DNA of 20,473 bases from Flavobacteriales bacterium (GCA_023145275.1 JAGLEB010000127.1:1-20473), one strand, 5' to 3'. Shown: positions 8,881-16,222, counted from the first letter of the stretch. A program made the numbers and translations. The notes: a model not told the origin generated them from the letters alone.

Positions 8881-10755
8881 ATGAGTGTTTTTTCTAATAT
8901 ATACGATGTAATTGTTGTTGGTGGTGGTCATGCTGGAGCTGAGGCTGCTGCTGCTGCTGCTAAACTTGGTTCGAAAACTTTATTAGTTACTTTGAATTTT
9001 GAGACTATCGGACAGATGTCTTGTAATCCTGCAATGGGAGGTGTTGCAAAAGGACAAATTGTTAGAGAGATTGATGCGCTTGGTGGTTATTCGGGAATAG
9101 TTACCGATCATACAATGATTCAGTTTAGAATGTTGAATACATCAAAGGGTCCTGCTATGTGGAGTCCAAGAGCACAATCTGATAGGATTGCTTTTGCAAG
9201 AGCGTGGCGTTTGAAATTGGAGCACACCGATAATCTTGACTTGTTTGCTGATATGGTTACGAGTCTTTTAGTTGAAGGAAATAGAGTAGTGGGAGTGAAA
9301 ACCCAACTGGGAATTGAGATAAAATCTAAGTCGGTAGTTCTTACTAATGGTACCTTCTTGAATGGAACAATACATATCGGTACTAAGCAATTTGGTGGAG
9401 GTAGAGCCGGAGAAGCTTCTGCTTTTGGACTTACGGAACAGCTCGTAGATTTGGGCTTTGAGTCTGGAAGAATGAAAACAGGTACGCCTCCAAGAGTAGA
9501 TTCTCGTTCGTTAGATTTTTCAAAAATGACAGAGCAACCTGGAGATGTCGTGCCTGGAAAGTTTTCGTATTTAGATACTCCTAAACTTGTAGAGCAGTTG
9601 AGCTGCTTTACCACTTATACCAATCCAATTGTTCATGATACTTTGCGAACGGGTTTCGATGAGTCTCCAATGTACGCGGGTAGGATACAAGGTGTAGGCC
9701 CTAGGTATTGCCCTTCTATTGAAGATAAAATTGATAGATTTTCGACAAAAGATCGCCATCAGATTTTTGTAGAACCTGAAGGAAGAGGGACTATTGAAAT
9801 GTATGTTAATGGATTTTCTACATCTCTGCCAGTTGATGTGCAGATGGCTGCAATGAGACGTATGGAAGGATTTGAGAGTGTTAAATTGCTACGTCCAGGT
9901 TATGCTATTGAGTATGATTATTTTCCGCCTACGCAGCTTACGAATACCTTAGAGACTAAAGAAATAAAGAATCTGTTTTTTGCAGGCCAGATTAACGGAA
10001 CTACTGGTTATGAAGAAGCAGGGGGTCAGGGTTTGATTGCTGGTATTAATGCTCATAATAAAGTTCGCGATTTAGAAGAATTTGTACTTTCAAGAAGCGA
10101 GGCTTATATTGGAGTGTTAATTGACGATCTTGTTACTAAAGGTACCGACGAGCCATATAGAATGTTTACTTCTCGTGCGGAGTATAGAACACTTTTACGT
10201 CAAGATAATGCTGATGATAGATTAACCCCTCGAGGATTTGAGATAGGTTTAGCATCAAAAGAAAGAATGGATAGACTAGAAAAAAAGCAGACTGATGTTG
10301 CTAGCTTTGTTGGATTTTTAAATAAAACTAGCGTGAAAGCCGAAGAGATTAATCCAATTTATGAAGCTAAGGGAACTGCGATTGTGAAGCAATCCGACAA
10401 ATTGATTCGTGCAGTCTCAAGACCACAAGTTGACTTAAAAGATATTTTTGGCTTAACTAAAGTAGAGGAGTTTTTAGGTGAAAATGATTTTTCTGATGAG
10501 GTATTAGAACAAGCAGAAATTAAGATAAAGTATCAAGGTTATATAGATAAAGAAAAAGCCAATGCCGATAAATTAAGCCGATTGGAAAATATTAGAATAC
10601 CCCATCAGTTTGATTACGATAAGTTGAAGTCACTGTCATTTGAAGCTCGCCAAAAATTAAATGAAATACGGCCAAAAACAATTTCTCAAGCAAGTAGAAT
10701 TTCAGGTGTATCACCGTCTGATATTTCGGTATTGCTTGTTTATATGGGACGATAA
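8881..10755 (+). CDS. mnmG: tRNA uridine-34 carboxymethylaminomethyl-modifying enzyme, FAD subunit
   Basis: With MnmE, MnmG installs the cmnm5 group on wobble U34 of certain tRNAs, using FAD and a methylene-folate donor. The N-terminus has the FAD Rossmann motif VVGGGHAGAEAA, followed by the signature CNPAMGGVAKGQIVREIDALGG, and the protein ends with the helical MnmE/tRNA-binding domain signature ASRISGVSPSDISVLLVYMG. The frame is open back to an ATG at 8794, but the extra 29 residues are encoded by the two parS sites and resemble nothing. The ATG at 8881 places the FAD motif where homologues have it and gives 624 residues, the usual size. It follows ybeY on the same strand. The stop is followed at once by the AGCTCGAAG repeat field. 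Confidence 0.97.
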   Translation: MSVFSNIYDVIVVGGGHAGAEAAAAAAKLGSKTLLVTLNFETIGQMSCNPAMGGVAKGQIVREIDALGGYSGIVTDHTMIQFRMLNTSKGPAMWSPRAQSDRIAFARAWRLKLEHTDNLDLFADMVTSLLVEGNRVVGVKTQLGIEIKSKSVVLTNGTFLNGTIHIGTKQFGGGRAGEASAFGLTEQLVDLGFESGRMKTGTPPRVDSRSLDFSKMTEQPGDVVPGKFSYLDTPKLVEQLSCFTTYTNPIVHDTLRTGFDESPMYAGRIQGVGPRYCPSIEDKIDRFSTKDRHQIFVEPEGRGTIEMYVNGFSTSLPVDVQMAAMRRMEGFESVKLLRPGYAIEYDYFPPTQLTNTLETKEIKNLFFAGQINGTTGYEEAGGQGLIAGINAHNKVRDLEEFVLSRSEAYIGVLIDDLVTKGTDEPYRMFTSRAEYRTLLRQDNADDRLTPRGFEIGLASKERMDRLEKKQTDVASFVGFLNKTSVKAEEINPIYEAKGTAIVKQSDKLIRAVSRPQVDLKDIFGLTKVEEFLGENDFSDEVLEQAEIKIKYQGYIDKEKANADKLSRLENIRIPHQFDYDKLKSLSFEARQKLNEIRPKTISQASRISGVSPSDISVLLVYMGR

Positions 10756-10836
10756 GAGAAGAGATAAGCTCGATGTTATAAGCTCGAAGGAGTTAAGCTC
10801 GAAGCTCGAAGTAAAAAGCTGGAAGCAGTTTGAAAA

Positions 10837-10856
10837 GATCTATTGGTAGATAGATT
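10837..10856. repeat. Hairpin module, unit 1 first copy
   Basis: A stem of ATCTAT with ATAGAT (10838-10843 and 10850-10855) encloses the loop TGGTAG. It shares the core GGTAGATAG with the other three modules, and the T-A pair 10839/10854 is replaced by C-G in the second module type. Confidence 0.6.
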
Positions 10857-10915
10857 AGTATATGTGGCTTTCTAAAGCTTGATTGAATTATTTAGTAAAA
10901 GGTGTAATAGTATCT

Positions 10916-10931
10916 AGTTTCACGTGGAACT
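10916..10931. promoter_or_regulatory. parS-like site 3, inside repeat unit 1
   Basis: The sequence AGTTTCACGTGGAACT keeps the central 14 bases GTTTCACGTGGAAC seen in sites 1 and 2, with the outermost base changed on both sides (14 of 16 to the B. subtilis form). Flanking T and A extend the near-palindrome to 18 bases. Confidence 0.7.
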
Positions 10932-11056
10932 ATGTGATGTGTAAAGCTCGAAGCTCAAACCGACAAAGGAGGTTCACCGAGCATCAATTGAAAATGGAAG
11001 TGCCGGCGAGGTAAAGTGAAAAGCTCGAAGTGAAAAGCTCGAAGCAGTTGAAGAAA

Positions 11057-11076
11057 GACCTGTCGGTAGATAGGTT
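11057..11076. repeat. Hairpin module, unit 1 second copy
   Basis: A 7-bp stem ACCTGTC / GATAGGT (11058-11064 with 11069-11075) encloses the tetraloop GGTA and contains one G-T wobble pair (11062/11071). It is the same module as 10837-10856, with paired changes. Confidence 0.6.
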
Positions 11077-11136
11077 GAAATCTGTGGCTATTAAAAGCTC
11101 GAAGCTCGAAGTAAAAAGCTGGAAGCAGTTTGAAAA

Positions 11137-11156
11137 GATCTATTGGTAGATAGATT
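11137..11156. repeat. Hairpin module, unit 2 first copy
   Basis: This is identical to the module at 10837-10856, shifted by the 300-base repeat period. Confidence 0.6.
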
Positions 11157-11215
11157 AGTATATGTGACTTTCTAAAGCTTGATTGAATTATTTAGTAAAA
11201 GGTGTAATAGTCTCT

Positions 11216-11231
11216 AGTTTCATGTGGAACT
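11216..11231. promoter_or_regulatory. Decayed parS-like site 4, inside repeat unit 2
   Basis: The sequence AGTTTCATGTGGAACT is site 3 with one C-to-T change at 11223, which breaks the invariant CACGTG core to CATGTG. ParB binding is probably weakened or lost. Confidence 0.5.
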
Positions 11232-11356
11232 ATGTGATGTGTAAAGCTCGAAGCTCAAACCGACAAAGGAGGTTCACCGAGCATCAATTGAAAATGGAAG
11301 TGCCGGCGAGGTAAAGTGAAAAGCTCGAAGTGAAAAGCTCGAAGCAGTTGAAGAAA

Positions 11357-11376
11357 GACCTATCGGTAGATAGGTT
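11357..11376. repeat. Hairpin module, unit 2 second copy
   Basis: This matches the module at 11057-11076 except that the G-T wobble has become A-T (11362/11371), giving a perfect 7-bp stem ACCTATC / GATAGGT around the loop GGTA. Confidence 0.6.
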
Positions 11377-11413
11377 GAAATCTGTGCATATGTGGCCATA
11401 AAAGACATAAAGA

Positions 11414-11980
11414 ATGAATCTGATTTCAAATAAAGAATATAAAAAGCACCGTTTCACAAAGAATGAATTGTCAAATATAGAATTCGATTTGTGTACGTTT
11501 AGTAATTGTGATTTCTCTGAATTGAATTTCTATAATACAGAATTTACTGAGTGTGTTTTTGATGAGTGCAACCTGTCATCAGTTGTGATAGGAGAGGTGG
11601 CTTTTAAGGAAGTTGAGTTTGTAAATTGTAAAATGATAGGAGTAGATTTTTCTATTTGTAATAATTTTCTATTGGCATTCTCTTTCAATAAATGTGTTTT
11701 AGATTATTCACAATTCACTAATTTAAAAATAAAAAACACCAAATTTATTAGTTGCAGCATTCGAGAAGTTGACTTCTCGGCTTGCGAGCTTCAATCGTCT
11801 TTGTTTGATAATTGCGATTTAGAAAGAAGTATTTTTGATAATACTAATCTCGAAAAGGTAGATTTCAGCACTGCAAATAACTTCACAATTAATCCCGAAA
11901 ATAATAGGATGAAAAAAGCAAAATTCTCAATTTTGGGGGCCAATAGCTTGCTTTATAATTACGGATTAATTATAAAGTAA
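11414..11980 (+). CDS. Pentapeptide-repeat protein
   Basis: This encodes a 188-residue soluble protein made almost wholly of pentapeptide repeats of the A(D/N)LXX type with Phe/Leu at the centre of each unit: runs such as CTFSNCDFSELNFYNTEFTEC and CDLERSIFDNTNLEKVDFS form a right-handed quadrilateral beta-helix. It is Cys-rich for its size, with about a dozen Cys at repeat positions. The C-terminal segment LLYNYGLIIK resembles the end of McbG/Qnr-like proteins, and the length is close to McbG. Those relatives protect DNA gyrase by mimicking DNA; whether this one does is unknown, since most pentapeptide proteins in Bacteroidota are uncharacterised. There is no signal peptide. It begins 28 bases after the tandem repeats and may head an operon with the two small membrane proteins and the methyltransferase, which follow on the same strand at short spacing. 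Confidence 0.88.
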   Translation: MNLISNKEYKKHRFTKNELSNIEFDLCTFSNCDFSELNFYNTEFTECVFDECNLSSVVIGEVAFKEVEFVNCKMIGVDFSICNNFLLAFSFNKCVLDYSQFTNLKIKNTKFISCSIREVDFSACELQSSLFDNCDLERSIFDNTNLEKVDFSTANNFTINPENNRMKKAKFSILGANSLLYNYGLIIK

Positions 11981-12039
11981 ATTATAATAAATGTGTTGAG
12001 ACTCTGAGAAATGAGAGTGAGACTTAATCATAAGGATAT

Positions 12040-12222
12040 ATGCCAACAATAGGAAAATTAATAATTGCGATTGCCTTAGTCTATATTGCAACGGTTTTGT
12101 TTATAATAGATTTTCAGGATTTAAGCTGGGAAACAAATAGCCAATATTACTGGAAACTGATTGCTGCAACAGCATTTATTGCAATCCAGTTTAGGATGAA
12201 ATCTCAATCAGAGAACAAATGA
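12040..12222 (+). CDS. Small two-helix membrane protein, paralogue 1
   Basis: This is a 60-residue protein with two predicted membrane helices (about residues 5-23 and 38-51) and a short polar loop containing DFQDLSWETNSQYY; the tail is basic/polar (RMKSQSENK). I do not recognise a family. Its layout and several positions (LIIA near the N-terminus, DF at the helix-1 end, IQF against VQF in helix 2) match the next gene, so the two look like tandem paralogues. Its stop overlaps the next start as ATGA, showing translational coupling and supporting both as real genes. It lies 59 bases after the pentapeptide gene. Confidence 0.7.
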   Translation: MPTIGKLIIAIALVYIATVLFIIDFQDLSWETNSQYYWKLIAATAFIAIQFRMKSQSENK

Positions 12223-12413
12223 AAGATATAAATTTTTCGAAGAGAACTTTAATTATTGCTTTTTCAATTGTAATTCTAATCACTATTTCGGTATTAGATT
12301 TTGAGCATCCATCAATAGAAGTTGACGGAGGAAAATACTTCATTATATTCTCTGCATTCTTTGGATTGATAGTGCAATTTTTAAAAGAGAATAAATCACC
12401 AAAAAGTAAATAA
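12219..12413 (+). CDS. Small two-helix membrane protein, paralogue 2
   Basis: This is a 64-residue protein with two predicted membrane helices (about residues 9-27 and 41-55), a loop with DFEHPSIEVDGGKY, and a Lys-rich tail (KENKSPKSK). It resembles the preceding 60-residue protein in length, helix placement and the aligned LIIA, DF and VQF positions. The ATGA overlap with that gene and only 12 bases before the methyltransferase start argue for a co-transcribed set. No known family is recognised; two-helix proteins of this size are often partners of larger membrane proteins or stress peptides, but nothing here shows it. Confidence 0.7.
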   Translation: MKDINFSKRTLIIAFSIVILITISVLDFEHPSIEVDGGKYFIIFSAFFGLIVQFLKENKSPKSK

Positions 12414-12425
12414 AAAATAGATTCA

Positions 12426-13316
12426 ATGCTTTCACCTATTACTGGCAAACAACTTAAAAACTACATGGTTTGTAAAGATCATTTAGTTTCAAAAACAAAT
12501 TTCGCACTTCTAATTGATGAGGAAACAGAATTGTTGGTTACAAATCCACAACCTGACCCTATGGAAATTGGTAAGTATTATGAGTCGGAAGATTACAACT
12601 CGCACTCAGCAGAAGCTAAATCGTTTTTTGATAAAGTTTATGAGTTTGTAAAAACTATTAACCTTAAGAATAAATATTCTATTATTGTTGAGAGCTCGAA
12701 GCAACAAACACGCAACAACGAGCAAGCAACAACAATATTAGATATTGGATGTGGTGCCGGCGATTTTCTAAATTTTTGCAAAACAAAAGGGTGGAGCGTA
12801 AGTGGAGTAGAACCTTCAGAAAAGGCTAGAGAAATCTCAGAATCTAAATTAGGTATTAAAATCAATTCCGACTTATCTTTAAATCATTTCGCCGATTCTT
12901 CTTTTGACGTTGTTACAATGTGGCATGTATTAGAGCACCGTTATGATATTATGGAAACCATGAGCGAATTAAAGAGAATAGTAAAACCCGGCGGACTTAT
13001 TGTTATTGCATTGCCAAACTACAAAAGTTACGATGCTAAATACTATAAGAAATTTTGGGCAGCTTATGATGTGCCTCGGCATCTTTTTCATTTCTCACGA
13101 AAGACAATAGAGATTATTTTTAAAAAAAATGAATTAGAACTTTCAAAAATTCACCCAATGTATTTCGACTCCTTTTATGTTAGTTTGATTTCTGAAAAAA
13201 ATATGACTGGCAAGATGAATCCTCTGAGAGCTATTTTTATTGGATTGTTGTCTAATATGAAAGCTTTATTTTCGAAGGAGGCCTCTTCTTTGATTTATGT
13301 GTCAAAAATTAACTAA
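12426..13316 (+). CDS. Class I SAM-dependent methyltransferase (Methyltransf_23 type)
   Basis: This is a 296-residue cytoplasmic methyltransferase. The SAM-binding motif I is LDIGCGAGDF (near residue 102), followed by the acidic ribose-binding GVEPSEKA, motif IV region SFDVVTMWHVLEH and the post-motif KPGGLIVIALPN. The C-terminal part, FWAAYDVPRHLFHFSRKTI, is the usual Methyltransf_23 signature seen in polysaccharide or small-molecule methyltransferases. The substrate is unknown. The N-terminal part (about 85 residues) carries the conserved TGK..YYESEDYNSH lead seen in Bacteroidota homologues. Just before motif I there is an odd Ser/Gln/Asn/Thr-rich insert (SSKQQTRNNEQATT) encoded by DNA starting with AGCTCGAAGCA, the repeat word from 10762-11386. 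I recall homologues directly after mnmG in flavobacteria, so the genes between may be an insertion. Confidence 0.9.
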   Translation: MLSPITGKQLKNYMVCKDHLVSKTNFALLIDEETELLVTNPQPDPMEIGKYYESEDYNSHSAEAKSFFDKVYEFVKTINLKNKYSIIVESSKQQTRNNEQATTILDIGCGAGDFLNFCKTKGWSVSGVEPSEKAREISESKLGIKINSDLSLNHFADSSFDVVTMWHVLEHRYDIMETMSELKRIVKPGGLIVIALPNYKSYDAKYYKKFWAAYDVPRHLFHFSRKTIEIIFKKNELELSKIHPMYFDSFYVSLISEKNMTGKMNPLRAIFIGLLSNMKALFSKEASSLIYVSKIN

Positions 13317-13828
13317 TTTCTATTTTAAAGCTATTTAAGTGTACTTATTTGGCGCTGGCATGTAACGTGTTCGGCGATGTATAGAAGAGTCAATAGGACA
13401 TGGCATATTATTGGGGTATTCCGCCAATTTTAATTGAATTGCTGTTCCTTAGGAAACTACGCATGTATTATCTTGAAAATTGATTGCGGAGTTCTATCCA
13501 CCTTCGCTTTATAAAAGTTTATTGAGGTCAGTAGCTATCTACATAGCGTTTTTTAATATTTATTACCATCGATAGGTGATGTTAAGGCTGAAAGTCTTAA
13601 TTTAATATTGGTCAATGGTAACGCCTTGACTTAATATAAAGTTGCACCTGAAAGCGCCCTGAAAGTGCAGGTTAAATCCCGATAAGTATTACACCCATTA
13701 TAGCTTGCCCTTGCGGACTCCAGATTTTACTCAATGGTGTTCATCAGTAATAAACAGCAATTCATCGTTATTTATAATTATTCTTAATAAAGCTGATTCT
13801 TATCATACTTTGTATTAGACAATGGATA
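13317..13828. other. Gene-free stretch with inverted repeats, possible structured RNA or decayed element
   Basis: About 510 bases show no gene-like frame. The outer pair TTACCAT / ATGGTAA (13563-13569 with 13615-13621) encloses an 8-bp stem TTAAGGCT-gaa-AGTCTTAA with one wobble (13582-13600). Just downstream are two mutually exclusive pairings, GCAC/GTGC (13644-13647 with 13665-13668) and ACCTG/CAGGT (13646-13650 with 13668-13672). The word CTGAAAG occurs three times (13588, 13648 and 13659). The GC content is somewhat higher than in the flanking genes in places. It could be a leader of the TonB receptor gene, a free RNA, or a remnant of a mobile element. No known riboswitch signature was recognised. 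Confidence 0.4.
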
Positions 13829-13836
13829 TATTTTTG
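13829..13836 (+). promoter_or_regulatory. -7 promoter box for the TonB receptor gene
   Basis: TATTTTTG fully matches TANNTTTG and lies 37 bases before the receptor's ATG. A TTTG at 13809-13812 is 16 bases upstream, shorter than the usual 19-21, so the -33 assignment is weaker than the -7 box. If correct, the structured stretch upstream is not part of the receptor mRNA. Confidence 0.5.
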
Positions 13837-13873
13837 CAGCGCGTTTATTTAAACTCATTAAAAATAAGACCGG

Positions 13874-16222
13874 ATGTTAAGAACATTACTTTTAGGATTT
13901 ATCTTTCTAGCACTTTCAGTTTCAACTTTTGGGCAAACTACTTCTATTGAAGGTCATATATCTTCTGGTGGAGAACGTATGCCATTTGTATACGTTGTTA
14001 TTAAGTCGATAGATTTAGGCGTAACAACTGATAAAGATGGTAGGTACCATATGGAGTTACAACCTGGCAAATATACAGTTGAAGCTTCCTTTATTGGATA
14101 TACAACTTCAAAGAAAAATATAGAGATTAACAAGGGGCAGCATTTACATTTAGATTTCGATTTGCGAACTGATGTATTTGGACTTGATCAAGTGGTTGTT
14201 ACTTCTACACGAAATGAAATTTCAAGAAAAGATTCTCCTATTACAGTAAATGTTTTGGGCGAACGGATATTCGAAATGACTCAAGCTTCTACAATGTCTC
14301 AGGGGCTTAGTTTTACACCAGGTCTGAGAGTTGATTTGAACTGTCAGAATTGTGGATTGCCTGATGTTAAGATGAATGGATTAGCTGGGGCCTATTCTCA
14401 AATATTGATTGATGGTCGTGCTACATATAGTGCATTGAGTGGGGTATATGGGTTAGAGCAGATTCCTGCAAACATGATAGAGCGTATCGAGGTGGTTAAA
14501 GGTGGTGGTTCATCTTTATATGGTGCGAACGCTATTGCTGGTACGATAAATGTTATTACTAAAGATCCTATTGAAAATTCGTTTACGATAGGTGGTAATA
14601 CTGCTATTATTGGTGGACAAACTAGTGATCAGACTCTCACATTTAATTCATCAACAGTTTCTGAAGACTATAATTCTGGAGTATCATTCTTTGGTAATTT
14701 TCGCGATAGAGGAGAGTATGATGCTAATGATGATGGTTTTTCTGAATTATCAAAAATTAAGACACTTTCATTCGGAACAAAAGCTTTTTATAAGCCTACA
14801 TCATTGAGCAGATTTGGACTGGAGATGCACATAATAAATGATTATCGTAGAGGAGGCAATATGTTCGACAAGCCACCGCATCAAACTGATGTTACTGAGC
14901 AAACCGAGCACGATATTTTTAGTGGTCAGTTATCTTATGAGTTTTATGGTGAGAGTATGAATGATAAATTTTCTACCTATATATCATTTCAAACTACTGA
15001 TAGATCTAGTTACTATGGTGGAGGTGGAAATTCTACCGATCCCGATGAAATTATTTTGGCATCTAATTATTATGGCGACTCTGAGGACATTAGTTTGGCG
15101 GCAGGATTTCAGTATTCTCATTCTTTTGAGACTTCAACATTCACTGGGGGTTTCGAGGCTAAACACAATAATGTTGTAGACCGTATGCCTGGTTATAATA
15201 GAACTATTAATCAAACTGTTGACAATTATGGTTTATATCTTCAGTATGAATTTAAACCAATAGACAGATTAAGTGTTTTGTTGGGGGGTAGATATGATTA
15301 CACTCCAATTACCGGGATATTTGATTATGGCGAAATTGTTGATCATAACGATATCGAGATGGGTGTGTTCACTCCGAGAGCTTCTGTAATGTACGATATT
15401 ACTTCATATGATCAGCTTAGGTTGACATTTGCACAAGGATTCAGACCTCCTCAGGCTTTTGATGAGGATTTACATATCGAAACTATCGGAGGTACTGCTA
15501 AGATAGTTAGGTTAGACCCTGACTTAAAGCCCGAAACATCTAATAGTATTACTATAGGTTATGAGCGAAATATGCTTATCGGTTCAACAAGTTTAGATTT
15601 CACAGTTGATGGTTTTTATACTCAATTGATTAATCCATTTATTAATGTGCCAATTTTCGATGATGGCTCTACTCCCGAGAATGTAACTTTGGTAGAAAAG
15701 CGTAATGGCTCTGGAGCGAAAGTTATGGGAACAAACATGGAATTGAACACTTATATTTCTGAGAAATTTAATTTTCAAGTAGGTGCAACTTTTCAAAAAT
15801 CAAGATTCGACGAAGAAGAGGTGTTGATAGAGGGTGAGGACGAAGAAGGAAATCATATTGATGTATCTACAGAAGAGATGTTAAAATCTCCCGATGCTTA
15901 TGGATATATGACACTTCAATATTTACCCCTCAATGATTTTTCAACTAGCGTTACCGGAATATATACTGGTAGAATGTTGGTAGCAAATCAGACCAATCTT
16001 GAATTGCGTGATACTCCGAGCTTCTTTGAGTTAGGTGTTAAACTATCATATGACCTTCATATCAATAAAAGCCTGAAATTCCAACTTAGTACAGGAGTGC
16101 AGAACTTATTAAACAGCTACCAAAGCGATTTTGAAATTGGAGCCGATAGAGATGCAGGATATATTTATGGCCCTTCGCAGCCGCGTACTTTCTATGTAGG
16201 AGCTAAAATTGGGATTTTTTAG
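13874..16222 (+). CDS. TonB-dependent outer-membrane receptor
   Basis: This 782-residue outer-membrane transporter takes up a ligand with energy from TonB-ExbB-ExbD. A signal peptide (about residues 1-20, cut near FGQ) is followed by a carboxypeptidase-regulatory-like beta domain (about 24-100; GHISSGGERMPFVYVVIKS to LDFDLR), a plug domain (about 110-225, ending in IERIEVVKGGGSSLYGANAIAGTINVITK written here in part: GGGSSLYG and AIAGTINVITK) and a 22-strand barrel with the C-terminal signature RTFYVGAKIGIF ending in Phe. The plug carries a CxxC pair (Cys157 and Cys160 in NCQNCG), which I recall as a feature of a subgroup of Bacteroidota receptors; it may form a disulfide or bind metal. The ligand is not identifiable, but a metal, siderophore or heme is likely. 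There is no SusD partner, so it is not a typical glycan-uptake pair. Downstream is the repeated terminator element. Confidence 0.93.
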   Translation: MLRTLLLGFIFLALSVSTFGQTTSIEGHISSGGERMPFVYVVIKSIDLGVTTDKDGRYHMELQPGKYTVEASFIGYTTSKKNIEINKGQHLHLDFDLRTDVFGLDQVVVTSTRNEISRKDSPITVNVLGERIFEMTQASTMSQGLSFTPGLRVDLNCQNCGLPDVKMNGLAGAYSQILIDGRATYSALSGVYGLEQIPANMIERIEVVKGGGSSLYGANAIAGTINVITKDPIENSFTIGGNTAIIGGQTSDQTLTFNSSTVSEDYNSGVSFFGNFRDRGEYDANDDGFSELSKIKTLSFGTKAFYKPTSLSRFGLEMHIINDYRRGGNMFDKPPHQTDVTEQTEHDIFSGQLSYEFYGESMNDKFSTYISFQTTDRSSYYGGGGNSTDPDEIILASNYYGDSEDISLAAGFQYSHSFETSTFTGGFEAKHNNVVDRMPGYNRTINQTVDNYGLYLQYEFKPIDRLSVLLGGRYDYTPITGIFDYGEIVDHNDIEMGVFTPRASVMYDITSYDQLRLTFAQGFRPPQAFDEDLHIETIGGTAKIVRLDPDLKPETSNSITIGYERNMLIGSTSLDFTVDGFYTQLINPFINVPIFDDGSTPENVTLVEKRNGSGAKVMGTNMELNTYISEKFNFQVGATFQKSRFDEEEVLIEGEDEEGNHIDVSTEEMLKSPDAYGYMTLQYLPLNDFSTSVTGIYTGRMLVANQTNLELRDTPSFFELGVKLSYDLHINKSLKFQLSTGVQNLLNSYQSDFEIGADRDAGYIYGPSQPRTFYVGAKIGIF

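Larger units (their letters stand above)
10762..11386. repeat. Tandem repeat field: two 292-bp units at 300-bp period, rich in AAGCTCGAAG
   Basis: Unit 1 (10795-11086) and unit 2 (11095-11386) differ at only four positions (10867, 10912, 10923 and 11062 against the bases 300 further on). They are joined by an 8-base spacer. Each unit contains several copies of the 9-mer AGCTCGAAG, one parS-like site and two copies of a 20-base hairpin module. The lead-in at 10762-10794 is a looser run of the same 9-mer. No reading frame of gene-like length or composition runs through it. It fills almost the whole gap between mnmG and the pentapeptide gene. The few differences indicate a recent duplication or ongoing gene conversion. 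Confidence 0.95.

Noticed and set aside
9120..9614. 164-residue minus-strand frame inside mnmG
   Set aside because: It is antisense to a strongly conserved enzyme, has Pro/Ser-rich composition and no recognisable domain; a shadow frame.
10960..11015. Strong Shine-Dalgarno (AAAGGAGG) followed by a mini-ORF MEVPAR inside each repeat unit
   Set aside because: The spacing to the ATG is over 20 bases, the peptide has 6 residues, and this phylum rarely uses Shine-Dalgarno starts.
10756..11400. CRISPR array or insertion sequence in the repeat field
   Set aside because: There are only two long units with no regular short repeat-spacer pattern, no cas genes, no terminal inverted repeats and no transposase.
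13640..13740. Cobalamin or thiamine riboswitch upstream of the TonB receptor
   Set aside because: Neither the B12 box nor the Thi box consensus can be found, and the promoter box lies downstream of the structure.
13780..13812. Fur-box-like AT-rich sequence before the receptor promoter
   Set aside because: Only scattered GAT/ATC triplets are present with no 19-bp dyad; AT-rich chance is enough to explain it.
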